A stretch of DNA of 64,000 nucleotides, from assembly GCF_003012775.1 (NCBI RefSeq), contig NZ_PXYG01000004.1, positions 1 to 64,000 on the forward strand. Direction: 5' to 3'. Shown one piece after another: positions 8,108 to 16,090 of the stretch; the first letter of the stretch is position 1; every line of letters starts with the position of its first letter. The translations under genes were made by a program, and so were the position numbers. Origin of the DNA: Zobellella endophytica. Its GTDB lineage: Bacteria; Pseudomonadota; Gammaproteobacteria; Enterobacterales; Aeromonadaceae. The notes under the pieces were generated by a model. It worked only from the letters and a program-made list of their open reading frames with translations. It made no database searches and was not told where the DNA came from.

Positions 8108-9031
8108 ATGTCGACCGCTAACTACATCTGGTTCAATGGAGATATGGTGCCCTGGGACAAGGCCCAGGTGCATGTGATGACCCATGCCCTGCATTACGGC
8201 TCCTCGGTGTTCGAGGGGATCCGGGCCTACAACACGCCCCAGGGGCCGGTGATTTTCCGCCTGGAAGAGCATGTTCAGCGGTTGTTCGATTCCGCCAAGA
8301 TCTACCGGATGCCGATTTCCTACACCAAGGCCGAGCTGATGGATGCCTGCCGCGAGGCGGTGGCCAAAAACGGGCTGGACAGCGCCTACCTGCGGCCGCT
8401 GGTGTTTATCGGCAACGTCGGCATGGGCCTGAATGCACCCAAGGATGTGCCCTGCGAGGTGATCATCGCCGCCATTCCCTGGGGCGCCTATCTGGGCGAG
8501 GAAGGGCTGGAAAACGGAGTGGACGTGTGCGTGACCTCCTGGAACCGGCTGGCGCCCAATACCATGCCCACCGGCGCCAAGGCGGGCGGCAACTATCTGT
8601 CTTCCCAGCTGATTTCCGGTGAGGCCAAGCGCCATGGCTACACCGAGGGCATCTCCCTGGACGTGCACGGCCACCTGAGCGAAGGCGCCGGCGAAAACCT
8701 GTTCCTGATCAAGAAGGGCGTACTCTATACCCCGCCGGTTACCGCCTGTATCCTGCCTGGTATCACCCGCGACACCCTGATGACCCTGGCGCGGGAGGCC
8801 GGCTACGAGGTGCGCGAGGAGGCCATTTCCCGAGAAGCCCTGTACCTGGCCGACGAGATGTTCATGACCGGCACCGCCGCCGAAGTGACCCCGGTACGCA
8901 GCGTGGACGGCATCAGCCTGGGCGAGGGCAAGCGTGGCCCCATCACCGCCGAACTGCAAAAGGCCTTCTTCGGCCTGTTCGACGGCACCACCCGGGACAA
9001 GTGGGGCTGGCTCACCCCGGTAAAAGATTAA
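8108..9031 (+). CDS. ilvE: Branched-chain amino acid aminotransferase
   Basis: A PLP class IV aminotransferase that performs the last step of Ile, Val and Leu synthesis with glutamate as donor. It has 307 residues (E. coli 309). Visible features are [14 protein letters not shown] at the N-terminus, [16 protein letters not shown], the substrate-loop region [13 protein letters not shown], and the family signature [12 protein letters not shown] followed by PGITRDTL. The ATG at 8108 follows GAGG by 8 nt; a TTG upstream (8093) is less likely. It starts 11 nt after ilvM. Confidence 0.95.
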   Translation: MSTANYIWFNGDMVPWDKAQVHVMTHALHYGSSVFEGIRAYNTPQGPVIFRLEEHVQRLFDSAKIYRMPISYTKAELMDACREAVAKNGLDSAYLRPLVFIGNVGMGLNAPKDVPCEVIIAAIPWGAYLGEEGLENGVDVCVTSWNRLAPNTMPTGAKAGGNYLSSQLISGEAKRHGYTEGISLDVHGHLSEGAGENLFLIKKGVLYTPPVTACILPGITRDTLMTLAREAGYEVREEAISREALYLADEMFMTGTAAEVTPVRSVDGISLGEGKRGPITAELQKAFFGLFDGTTRDKWGWLTPVKD

Positions 9032-9044
9032 TCGCATACGGAGA

Positions 9045-9065
9045 AGGGGCGCGACGGGCGCCCCT
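9045..9065 (+). other. Intercistronic hairpin between ilvE and ilvD
   Basis: AGGGGCGC (9045-9052) pairs with GCGCCCCT (9058-9065) around a GACGG loop, with no T run after it. It is more likely an RNA-stabilising or processing hairpin inside the operon than a terminator. Confidence 0.5.
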
Positions 9066-9096
9066 GATGTTCCCACCTTATTTCAGGAGTAAAGCA

Positions 9097-10938
9097 ATGC
9101 CAAGGTATCGTTCAGCCACCACCACCCACGGTCGCAACATGGCCGGCGCCCGCGCCCTGTGGCGCGCCACCGGCATGACCGAAGAAGACTTCGGCAAGCC
9201 GATCATCGCCGTGGTCAACTCCTTCACCCAGTTCGTGCCCGGCCACGTGCACCTCAAGGATATGGGCCAGCTGGTGGCCCGGGAAATTGAGGCCGCCGGC
9301 GGGGTCGCCAAGGAATTCAACACCATAGCGGTGGATGACGGCATCGCCATGGGCCACGGCGGCATGCTTTACAGCCTGCCCAGCCGGGAGCTGATCGCCG
9401 ATTCGGTGGAATACATGGTCAACGCCCACTGTGCCGATGCCATGGTGTGCATCTCCAACTGCGACAAGATCACCCCCGGCATGCTGATGGCCGCCCTGCG
9501 CATCAACATCCCGGTGATCTTCGTCTCCGGCGGCCCGATGGAAGCGGGCAAGACCAAGCTGTCCGACCAGATCATCAAGCTGGATCTGGTGGATGCCATG
9601 ATCCAGGGCGCCGATCCCACCGTGTCCGACGCCCAGAGCGAGCAGGTCGAACGCAGCGCCTGCCCCACCTGCGGCTCCTGCTCCGGCATGTTCACCGCCA
9701 ACTCCATGAACTGCCTAACCGAAGCCCTGGGCCTGTCCCAGCCCGGCAACGGCTCCCTGCTGGCCACCCACGCGGATCGGGAGCAGTTGTTCAAGACTGC
9801 CGGCCATCGTATCGTCGAACTGACCAAGCGTTACTACGAAGGGGACGATGCCGCCGTGCTGCCGCGTAACATCGCCACCAAGGCGGCGTTCGAGAACGCC
9901 ATGGTGCTGGATATCGCCATGGGTGGATCCACCAATACCGTATTGCACCTGCTGGCTGCGGCCCAGGAAGCGGACGTGGACTTCACCATGGACGACATCG
10001 ACCAGCTGTCGCGCCGGGTACCCCAGTTGTGCAAGGTGGCGCCGTCCACCCAGAAATACCATATGGAAGACGTGCACCGGGCCGGCGGCGTCATGGGCAT
10101 ACTGGCCGAGCTGGCCCGGGCCGGCCTGCTGAAGACCGAGGTCAACACCGTGCTGGGCATGACCCTGGCCGAGCAACTGGCCCGTTACGACATCATGGTT
10201 ACCCCCGATGACGCGGTGAAGACCATGTTCCGTGCCGGCCCGGCGGGTATCCGTACCACCAGGGCTTTCAGCCAGGACTGTCGTTGGCCGACCCTGGACG
10301 ACGACCGCGCCGAGGGCTGTATCCGCAGCATCGAGCACGCCTACAGCCTGGAAGGGGGCCTGGCGGTGCTGGCCGGCAACCTGGCGGTGGACGGCTGCAT
10401 CGTCAAGACCGCCGGCGTGGCCGACGACAATCTCCTCTTCCGCGGTCCGGCTCGAGTCTACGAGAGCCAGGACACCGCCGTGGCCGGCATTCTCGGTGGC
10501 GAGGTCAAGGCCGGCGAGGTGGTGGTGATCCGCTACGAAGGTCCCAAGGGTGGCCCGGGCATGCAGGAAATGCTTTATCCCACTACCTACCTCAAGTCCA
10601 TGGGCCTGGGTACCAAATGTGCGCTGATCACCGACGGTCGTTTTTCCGGCGGTACCTCCGGCCTGTCCATCGGTCACGTATCGCCCGAGGCGGCCAACGG
10701 TGGCACCATCGGCCTGGTGCAGAACGGCGATATTATCGATATCGACATCCCCGGCCGCAAGATAGCGCTGGATGTGCCGGAAGCCGAGCTGGCCGCCCGC
10801 CGTGCCGCCATGGACGAGCAGGGCTGGCTCCCGGTCAACCGCGAGCGGGAAGTGTCCTTCGCCCTGCGAGCCTATGCCTCCCTGGCCACCAGCGCCGACA
10901 AGGGCGCGGTACGCGATCGCAGCAAGCTGGGAGGTTGA
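9097..10938 (+). CDS. ilvD: Dihydroxy-acid dehydratase
   Basis: An iron-sulfur dehydratase that converts dihydroxy-isovalerate and dihydroxy-methylvalerate into the 2-oxo acids. It has 613 residues (E. coli 616). Cluster-ligand segments are [10 protein letters not shown] and [11 protein letters not shown]. The DHAD signatures [10 protein letters not shown] and the C-terminal [10 protein letters not shown] block are present. The start is set by CAGGAG 7 nt before the ATG, within the run [19 protein letters not shown] typical of IlvD. The frame is open for 96 nt upstream, but that is the 3' part of ilvE plus the spacer. Confidence 0.96.
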   Translation: MPRYRSATTTHGRNMAGARALWRATGMTEEDFGKPIIAVVNSFTQFVPGHVHLKDMGQLVAREIEAAGGVAKEFNTIAVDDGIAMGHGGMLYSLPSRELIADSVEYMVNAHCADAMVCISNCDKITPGMLMAALRINIPVIFVSGGPMEAGKTKLSDQIIKLDLVDAMIQGADPTVSDAQSEQVERSACPTCGSCSGMFTANSMNCLTEALGLSQPGNGSLLATHADREQLFKTAGHRIVELTKRYYEGDDAAVLPRNIATKAAFENAMVLDIAMGGSTNTVLHLLAAAQEADVDFTMDDIDQLSRRVPQLCKVAPSTQKYHMEDVHRAGGVMGILAELARAGLLKTEVNTVLGMTLAEQLARYDIMVTPDDAVKTMFRAGPAGIRTTRAFSQDCRWPTLDDDRAEGCIRSIEHAYSLEGGLAVLAGNLAVDGCIVKTAGVADDNLLFRGPARVYESQDTAVAGILGGEVKAGEVVVIRYEGPKGGPGMQEMLYPTTYLKSMGLGTKCALITDGRFSGGTSGLSIGHVSPEAANGGTIGLVQNGDIIDIDIPGRKIALDVPEAELAARRAAMDEQGWLPVNREREVSFALRAYASLATSADKGAVRDRSKLGG

Positions 10939-10942
10939 GGTG

Positions 10943-12496
10943 ATGGCTCAACCGGCAGTGAAAGACGCCGCCGCCCTGCGCTCGGCCACCGAGTACCTGC
11001 GCCGGATCCTGCTGTCACCGGTGTACGAGGCGGCGCGGGTGACGCCGCTGTCGCCGCTCAAGAAAATTTCCGAGCGGTTGGGGCACCCGGTGTCGCTCAA
11101 ACGGGAAGACATGCAGCCGGTGCATTCGTTCAAGCTGCGCGGTGCCTACAACAAGATTGCCCAGCTCAGCCCCGAGCAGCAGCAGAAGGGTGTCATCGCC
11201 GCCTCCGCCGGCAATCATGCCCAGGGAGTGGCCCTGTCCGCCGCCAAGCTGGGCATCGATGCCACCATAGTGATGCCGGTGGTGACTCCCGACATCAAGG
11301 TGGAGTCGGTACGCCGTTTTGGCGGCCTGGTGGTGTTGCATGGCAACAACTTCGACGAGGCTTATGCCCATTGCCAGGAACTGGCCCAGGCCCGGGGCCT
11401 GACCCTGATCCCGCCCTTCGACGACGAAGACGTGATCGCCGGCCAGGGCACCATCGGCCGCGAGCTGCTGGAGCAGGACACCCGCCTGACCCATGTATTC
11501 GTGCCGGTGGGCGGCGGCGGCCTGGCCGCCGGGGTGGCGGTATACATCAAGCAGCTGCTGCCCCAGGTCAAGGTGATCGGGGTCGAGGCCGAGGGCTCTG
11601 CCTGTCTCAAGGCGGCACTCAAGGCCGGGGAGATCGTCACCCTCGACCGGGTCAGCATGTTTGCCGATGGTGTGGCGGTGAAGCGCATGGGCACCGAAAC
11701 CTTCCGCCTGTGCCGGGAATACCTGGACGGGGTGGTGACCGTGACCTCGGACGAGATCTGCGCCGCGCTCAAGGACATCTTCGAGGACACCAGGGCCATC
11801 GCCGAGCCGTCGGGGGCGCTGTCGCTGGCCGGGCTGAAGAAATACAGCCAGGCCGGGGACTATGCCCACGCCCGCATGGCGGCCATCCTCAGCGGGGCCA
11901 ACGTCAACTTCCATTCCCTGCGCTACGTGTCCGAGCGCTGCGAGCTGGGCGAGAAGCGGGAAGGGGTGCTGGCGGTGACCATACCGGAGCGCAAGGGCGC
12001 CTTCCTGGAGTTCTGCGAGGTGCTGGGCAACCGCATGGTGACCGAGTTCAACTACCGTTATTCCTCGGAAGACAAGGCGGCGCTGCTGGTGTCGGTGCGG
12101 CTGTCCGACGGTGATCGGGAGCTGGTGCAGATCATGGCGGAGCTGGAGCAGGCCGGGTATCCGGTAGCCAACATGACCGACAACGATCTGGCCAAGTCCC
12201 ATGTGCGTTACATGGTTGGCGGCCGGCCGCCCAAGCCGTTGCAGGAGCGCTTGTACAGCTTCAAGTTTCCGGAGCAGCCGGGGGCGCTGATGCGCTTTCT
12301 GCGCACCCTGGGCACTCACTGGAACATCAGTCTGTTCCACTACCGCAACCACGGCGCCGAATACGGCCGGGTGCTCTGTGCCTTCGAACTGCCCGACGCG
12401 GATCTGGCCTCGTTCGAGAGCCACCTGGCGGAACTCGGCTACACCTGGTACGACGTGACCCAGGATCCCGCCTACCAGTTCTTTCTGGCGCATTAA
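10943..12496 (+). CDS. ilvA: Threonine ammonia-lyase, biosynthetic
   Basis: A PLP-dependent deaminase that makes 2-oxobutyrate from threonine, the committed step to isoleucine, and is feedback inhibited by Ile. It has 517 residues (E. coli 514). The Schiff-base lysine is Lys64 in SFKLRGAYN, and the glycine-rich phosphate loop is VPVGGGGLAAG. Two C-terminal ACT-like regulatory domains begin near residue 330 and 425, with FPEQPGALMRFL in the second. The start ATG lies 4 nt after the ilvD stop with GAGGTG upstream. It is the last gene of the ilv operon. Confidence 0.95.
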   Translation: MAQPAVKDAAALRSATEYLRRILLSPVYEAARVTPLSPLKKISERLGHPVSLKREDMQPVHSFKLRGAYNKIAQLSPEQQQKGVIAASAGNHAQGVALSAAKLGIDATIVMPVVTPDIKVESVRRFGGLVVLHGNNFDEAYAHCQELAQARGLTLIPPFDDEDVIAGQGTIGRELLEQDTRLTHVFVPVGGGGLAAGVAVYIKQLLPQVKVIGVEAEGSACLKAALKAGEIVTLDRVSMFADGVAVKRMGTETFRLCREYLDGVVTVTSDEICAALKDIFEDTRAIAEPSGALSLAGLKKYSQAGDYAHARMAAILSGANVNFHSLRYVSERCELGEKREGVLAVTIPERKGAFLEFCEVLGNRMVTEFNYRYSSEDKAALLVSVRLSDGDRELVQIMAELEQAGYPVANMTDNDLAKSHVRYMVGGRPPKPLQERLYSFKFPEQPGALMRFLRTLGTHWNISLFHYRNHGAEYGRVLCAFELPDADLASFESHLAELGYTWYDVTQDPAYQFFLAH

Positions 12497-12501
12497 ACCG
12501 A

Positions 12502-12524
12502 GGGCTCCCGATGGGGGCCCTCTA
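12502..12524 (+). terminator. Hairpin after ilvA
   Basis: GAGGGC (12502-12507) pairs with GCCCTC (12519-12524), and the inner CCC/GGG bases extend the stem. It lies 5 nt after the ilvA stop and has no T tract. It is the likely end of the ilv operon, though possibly rho-assisted. Confidence 0.45.
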
Positions 12525-12542
12525 CTTGATGACTAAAGGCGC

Positions 12543-12666
12543 CTGTTTCACGGGTATGAGTCGGCCAAAGGGCCAGCTCCGCCGACACGCTTCAAGTACA
12601 TCCCTGTATCGCTCGGCACATGCCGTCCATGGCATGTGACGGTCGGCGGAGCCGTTCCCTTTGTCC
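12543..12666 (+). repeat. Palindromic repeat copy A (plus orientation)
   Basis: This 124-nt element reappears in inverted orientation at 14638-14844. Positions 12611-12666 match the reverse complement of 14638-14693 at 54 of 56 bases. Positions 12543-12595 match the reverse complement of 14792-14844 at 48 of 53. The middle 15 nt is replaced by 98 nt in the other copy. Internal dyads include CACATGCC/GGCATGTG (12617-12638). There is no coding capacity. It occupies the ilvA-to-urea-transporter gap. Confidence 0.85.
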
Positions 12667-12761
12667 GCCTGCTCTGACATCAGTGTTGTCTGCTTGAGAC
12701 AACCTAAAGCTTTCGCTTCCATCTATGGTCTTCTTATGAAAGGCGGCTTAACCCACCCGCA

Positions 12762-12790
12762 ACATTGTTCACAACAATGTATTGATCAAT
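12762..12790 (+). promoter_or_regulatory. Tandem dyads upstream of the urea transporter gene
   Basis: ACATTGTT (12762-12769), CAC, AACAATGT (12773-12780) is a perfect 8-3-8 palindrome. It is followed at once by the 10-bp palindrome ATTGATCAAT. The pair ends 57 nt before the transporter start. It could be an operator for a dimeric repressor, but no cognate regulator gene is adjacent. Confidence 0.35.
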
Positions 12791-12847
12791 GTCGGTCCTC
12801 CTGCTCTAATTCTCGCCGTTCCCTTTCCTTGTGCAGGAGTGTCCTCG

Positions 12848-13687
12848 ATGGCGCTGTTGTCTGCGATGCTGGCCGGTATCAGCCAGATCTATTTTGTGAA
12901 TCACCTCCTGGCCGGCCTGCTGATGCTGCTGGCGGTGGCCTGGGTCTCTCCCTGGATGGCACTGGCCATGGCGCTGGCGGTGGCCGCCGCTACCCTGCTG
13001 GCCCGCTGGCGACGCTGGGAGCCGGCGGCCTGGCGGGACGGCCTGTTCGGCTTCAACGCCGCCCTGGTGGGGCTGGCCATCGGCCTGTTTGCGCCGCCTG
13101 GACCGGTCTGGCTGGCGCTGGCACTGTTGGGGGGCGCCCTGAGCGCCGCCATCTACGCCGGGCTGCGCCGGCTGGCCGGCATTCCCTGGTATACGCTGCC
13201 TTTCAATTTGTTGGTGCTACCCTGGCTGTATCTCGAGGGGACCCGGTTGATCGAGGTGCCCGAGGGCCACCAGTTTGCGTTGTCGGCGGTGGGGCAGGTG
13301 GTGTTCCTGCCCGACAGCCTGTCGGCCCTGCTGATCTGTGCCGCGCTCTCGCTGGCGGGGGCCGGGCTGCTGTGCTGGGCGGTGATCGGCGGGGTGCTGG
13401 CCAGCCTGGCCGCCTGGGGCCTGGGCGTCAGCAGCGATGTCATCACCTTCGGCCTGGCCGGCTACAACGGGGTGCTGGTCGCCATCGGCCTGTACTGGCA
13501 CCGGCTGGCGCCGGGCTGGATCCTGGCCGGCATTGTCGCCGCCGGGCTGATCAGCGGCCTGATGTTGAAGCTGGGGCTGCCGATGCTGACCATGCCCTTC
13601 GTGCTGAGTTGCTGGCTGTGCCTGGCATTGCGCCAAGGGATCTGTTATCAGGGAAACAAACGCATTCACGACAGGGAGAAGGCATGA
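12848..13687 (+). CDS. Urea transporter family protein (UT/SLC14-like)
   Basis: A 279-residue polytopic membrane protein with about nine to ten hydrophobic segments. Features recalling the urea-channel family are the paired half-repeats GLFGFNAALVGLAIG and GLAGYNGVLVAIGL, the GIPWYTLPFNLLVLPWL segment, a GQVVFLPDSLSA loop, and a C-terminal TMPFVLSCWLCL. The channel is expected to let urea (or a similar small solute) across the inner membrane. The ATG follows AGGAG by about 9 nt; the open frame extends 66 nt upstream without support. No urease genes are in the window. It overlaps the next gene by 4 nt and is framed by inverted repeats. Confidence 0.8.
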   Translation: MALLSAMLAGISQIYFVNHLLAGLLMLLAVAWVSPWMALAMALAVAAATLLARWRRWEPAAWRDGLFGFNAALVGLAIGLFAPPGPVWLALALLGGALSAAIYAGLRRLAGIPWYTLPFNLLVLPWLYLEGTRLIEVPEGHQFALSAVGQVVFLPDSLSALLICAALSLAGAGLLCWAVIGGVLASLAAWGLGVSSDVITFGLAGYNGVLVAIGLYWHRLAPGWILAGIVAAGLISGLMLKLGLPMLTMPFVLSCWLCLALRQGICYQGNKRIHDREKA

Positions 13688-14550
13688 AACTGGGATTTAT
13701 CGGGATCGGACTGATGGGCCAGCCCATGACGCAACGGCTGCTGCAGGCGGGCTTCGAGGTGCGGGTATGGAACCGCAGCCCGGACAAGTTGGTGGCGGTG
13801 AAAGCGGCTGGCGCTCTTGAGGCGGCCAGCATCGCTGAGCTGGTGGAGCAGGTGGATCTGGTGCTCTTGTGCCTGGCCAACACCGCGGTGGTGGAAGAGG
13901 TGGTGTTCGGCGCTGGCGGCGTGGCCGGCCACGGCCGGGCCGGGCAACTGCTGGTGGACTTTTCCAGTTCGGATCCGGAGGCGACCAGGGATTTTGCCAC
14001 CCGGCTACAGGCCGCCTGCGGCATGGGCTGGGTGGATTCGCCGGTATCCGGCGGCGTGGCCGGGGCCGAGGCCGGCACCCTGGCCATCATGTGCGGTGGT
14101 GAGACGGCGGACATAGAGCGGATTCGCCCGGTACTCGCCCCCTTGTCCCAGCGTATTACCCATATGGGGCCGGTAGGCGCCGGTCAGGTCACCAAGGTGT
14201 GCAACCAGATGATCGTGGGCTGCAACCTGATGGTGCTGGCGGAGATGATGGCCCTGGCCAAGGCCTGCGGGGTGGCGGCGGACAGGATCCCCGAGGCCCT
14301 GGCCGGCGGCTTTGCCGACTCCAAACCCATGCAGCTCACCGGCCCCCTGATGGCGGCGGAGTCGGACCCGGATCCCAAGTGGCATGTGCGTACCTTGCTC
14401 AAGGATCTGGACATGGCAACGTCCCAGAGCCAGCGTGCCGGCAGCGCCACTCCCATGTCGGGGCTGGCCGCCCAGCTGATGCGCCAGCACGGCAGCCAGG
14501 GCTACCTGGAGCGGGATCCCGCCACCCTGATCAAATTGTATAAACAGTGA
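13684..14550 (+). CDS. NAD(P)-dependent beta-hydroxyacid dehydrogenase (3-hydroxyisobutyrate dehydrogenase family)
   Basis: A 288-residue member of the HIBADH/tartronate semialdehyde reductase family. The Rossmann start is MKLGFIGIGLMGQPM, the substrate-binding signature is DSPVSGGVAGAEAGTL, the catalytic lysine lies in GQVTKVCNQMIV, and the C-terminal KDLDMA motif is present. The exact substrate cannot be read from the sequence; 3-hydroxyisobutyrate, tartronate semialdehyde or a succinic-semialdehyde-type substrate are possible. Its ATG overlaps the stop of the urea transporter gene (ATGA), so the two are translationally coupled. The link between a urea channel and this enzyme is unexplained. 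A terminator-like hairpin follows. Confidence 0.88.
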   Translation: MKLGFIGIGLMGQPMTQRLLQAGFEVRVWNRSPDKLVAVKAAGALEAASIAELVEQVDLVLLCLANTAVVEEVVFGAGGVAGHGRAGQLLVDFSSSDPEATRDFATRLQAACGMGWVDSPVSGGVAGAEAGTLAIMCGGETADIERIRPVLAPLSQRITHMGPVGAGQVTKVCNQMIVGCNLMVLAEMMALAKACGVAADRIPEALAGGFADSKPMQLTGPLMAAESDPDPKWHVRTLLKDLDMATSQSQRAGSATPMSGLAAQLMRQHGSQGYLERDPATLIKLYKQ

Positions 14551-14553
14551 TAA

Positions 14554-14578
14554 AAAGGGAGCCGAGATGGCTCCCTTT
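14554..14578 (+). terminator. Terminator after the dehydrogenase gene
   Basis: AAAGGGAGCC (14554-14563) pairs with GGCTCCCTTT (14569-14578) around GAGAT, 4 nt after the stop codon. The T bases lie within the stem, so termination strength is uncertain. Confidence 0.6.
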
Positions 14579-14637
14579 CAGACTACTGACAAAGCTTCGG
14601 GCTTACTTAAACAGGCAACACCTATGCCAATGTAGGA

Positions 14638-14844
14638 GGACAAAGGGAACGGCTCCGCCGACCGTCACATGCCAGGGAGGGCATGTGCCGAGCGTCACAG
14701 GGGCGAGCTTGCCTCGCCTTGACGAGTCGTTTCAGCCTGACCGAACATCCGGTGAATGTTCGCAGCAGGCTGAAACGGCAAGTGTCGGTTTTTGAAGCGT
14801 GTCGGCGGAGTTGGGCCTTTGGCCGACTCATTCCAGTGGAACAG
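14638..14844 (-). repeat. Palindromic repeat copy B (inverted relative to copy A)
   Basis: This is the inverted partner of 12543-12666. Its outer arms match copy A (54/56 and 48/53 bases). A 98-nt central segment absent from copy A carries a nested stem-loop: CGTTTCAGCCTG (14728-14739) pairs perfectly with CAGGCTGAAACG (14766-14777), and GAACAT (14743-14748) pairs with ATGTTC (14756-14761). There is no coding capacity. The two copies frame the two-gene segment 12848-14550. Confidence 0.85.
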
Positions 14845-14858
14845 ACGACTTTGTCACC

Positions 14859-14894
14859 AATCAGAAAGGGAACCTTAAGGTTCCCTTTCTGATT
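14859..14894. terminator. Perfect 36-nt palindrome at the 3' end of hemY
   Basis: Eighteen bases (14859-14876, beginning AATCAGAAAGGGAACC) are followed immediately by their exact reverse complement (14877-14894), with TTAA at the centre. It lies 16 nt beyond the hemY stop and faces the plus-strand cassette, so it could terminate both directions. No extended T tract follows on either strand. Confidence 0.55.
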
Positions 14895-14910
14895 CAGGCC
14901 GGTGGCCGGC

Positions 14911-16080
14911 TCACAGCGCCAGGCTATGGCGGTAGTAGTCATTGGCCTTGGCCAGATCCTTGCGTTTTTCCGCCAGGCTGGCCAGCAGCACATAGTCCCG
15001 GGCACAGGGCTTGAGCGACACCGCCTTATGCAGCTGCTCTTCGGCCTGCTCGGGCTTGTTGTCCTTCAGGTACAGCTGGCCCAGGGCGGAGTGCAGCTCG
15101 GGCAGGCTTTCCTTCTTCGATTTTTTCTCCAGAGCGCTGAGCAGCGGGTGATAGTCGCCGAGTTGCAGCCGGGTCAGGCAGGTCAGCAGGCGCGGGTCGG
15201 TTTTCTTGTCCAGCCCTTCCAGCAACAGCTGCTGGGCTTCCTTGTGCGCCTTGAGTCCGATCAGTCGCTCGCACAGGGGGGCCAGGATATCTGCCTGATA
15301 TTTCTCCTTGCGTGCCAGCCCTTGCCACAGGGTGATCAGGCCATCGCTGCCGCCGGTTTTGGCGGTATCGTCAAACCAGCCCGCATAGGCCTGTTGCTGC
15401 AGCACCTGTTTTTCATCGGTGTCGAGCAGGCCCTTGTCGGCCAGCGCATCCAGGGTGGCCAGCAGTGGCTGCCATTCACCGGTGACCAGGTAGACGTCTT
15501 TCTGCAGCTTGAGGATGGCCGGCTGGGCGCCGTACTCCTTTTCCAACAGTCGGACTCCCGCCAGGGCCTGTTCAAACTGGCCCTGCTGGTATTGCAGCCG
15601 GGCCTGGGTGATGCCCACCGCCAGGCCGGCACCGGGGCTCTGCTCATGGGCTTGGCGCAGGTAGTCGTCACGCTTCTCTTCAAGGCCCTGGGCCTGGGCG
15701 GCGGTGGCGGCGTTGAGGTAGTTGAGCAGCGCCAGATCGTTGCCCTTGGTGCCCTTGAGCAGCATTTTCTCGGCGGTGGCGTAGTCTTCCGCCACCAGCG
15801 CCTGCATGCCGCTCTGGGTGTAGCTCAGCGCCTTGCGGCGACGGCGGCCCATGAACCAGCCACGTGTGCGGTGGCTGAGGCCGAAGAGGCGGCCCAGCAG
15901 CCATTCGATAAACAGCAGCAACAGGTAGAACAGCACTGCCGCCACCAGGAAGATGGTGACCGTGGTTTCGATGGTGTAACTGCCGGCGGCCACCAGCACA
16001 TAACCCTGGCGGCCGGTGAGATCCGGCCCTATTACCAGGCCGGCCACCAGTATGGCGACGATAATCGCAAGACGTATCAT
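14911..16080 (-). CDS. hemY: HemY, TPR protein of heme biosynthesis
   Basis: A 389-residue inner-membrane protein encoded with hemCD. In E. coli HemY is linked to late porphyrin synthesis, with an undefined biochemical role. There are two N-terminal membrane segments (residues 1-20 and about 38-65, TIFLVAAVLFYLLLLFIEW), followed by the basic stretch RGWFMGRRRRKAL. The rest is cytoplasmic-type helical TPR repeats, ending with AEEQLHKAVSLKP and LASLAEKRKDLAKANDYY. It starts 10 nt after hemX and is the last gene of hemCDXY. Confidence 0.93.
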   Translation of the reverse strand: MIRLAIIVAILVAGLVIGPDLTGRQGYVLVAAGSYTIETTVTIFLVAAVLFYLLLLFIEWLLGRLFGLSHRTRGWFMGRRRRKALSYTQSGMQALVAEDYATAEKMLLKGTKGNDLALLNYLNAATAAQAQGLEEKRDDYLRQAHEQSPGAGLAVGITQARLQYQQGQFEQALAGVRLLEKEYGAQPAILKLQKDVYLVTGEWQPLLATLDALADKGLLDTDEKQVLQQQAYAGWFDDTAKTGGSDGLITLWQGLARKEKYQADILAPLCERLIGLKAHKEAQQLLLEGLDKKTDPRLLTCLTRLQLGDYHPLLSALEKKSKKESLPELHSALGQLYLKDNKPEQAEEQLHKAVSLKPCARDYVLLASLAEKRKDLAKANDYYRHSLAL

Positions 16081-16090
16081 GGTCTCCCCC

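Noticed and set aside
12661-13683. Long frame upstream of and continuous with the hydroxyacid dehydrogenase
   Set aside because: This part is the shifted frame of the urea transporter gene. The dehydrogenase proper starts at 13684 with its Rossmann motif.
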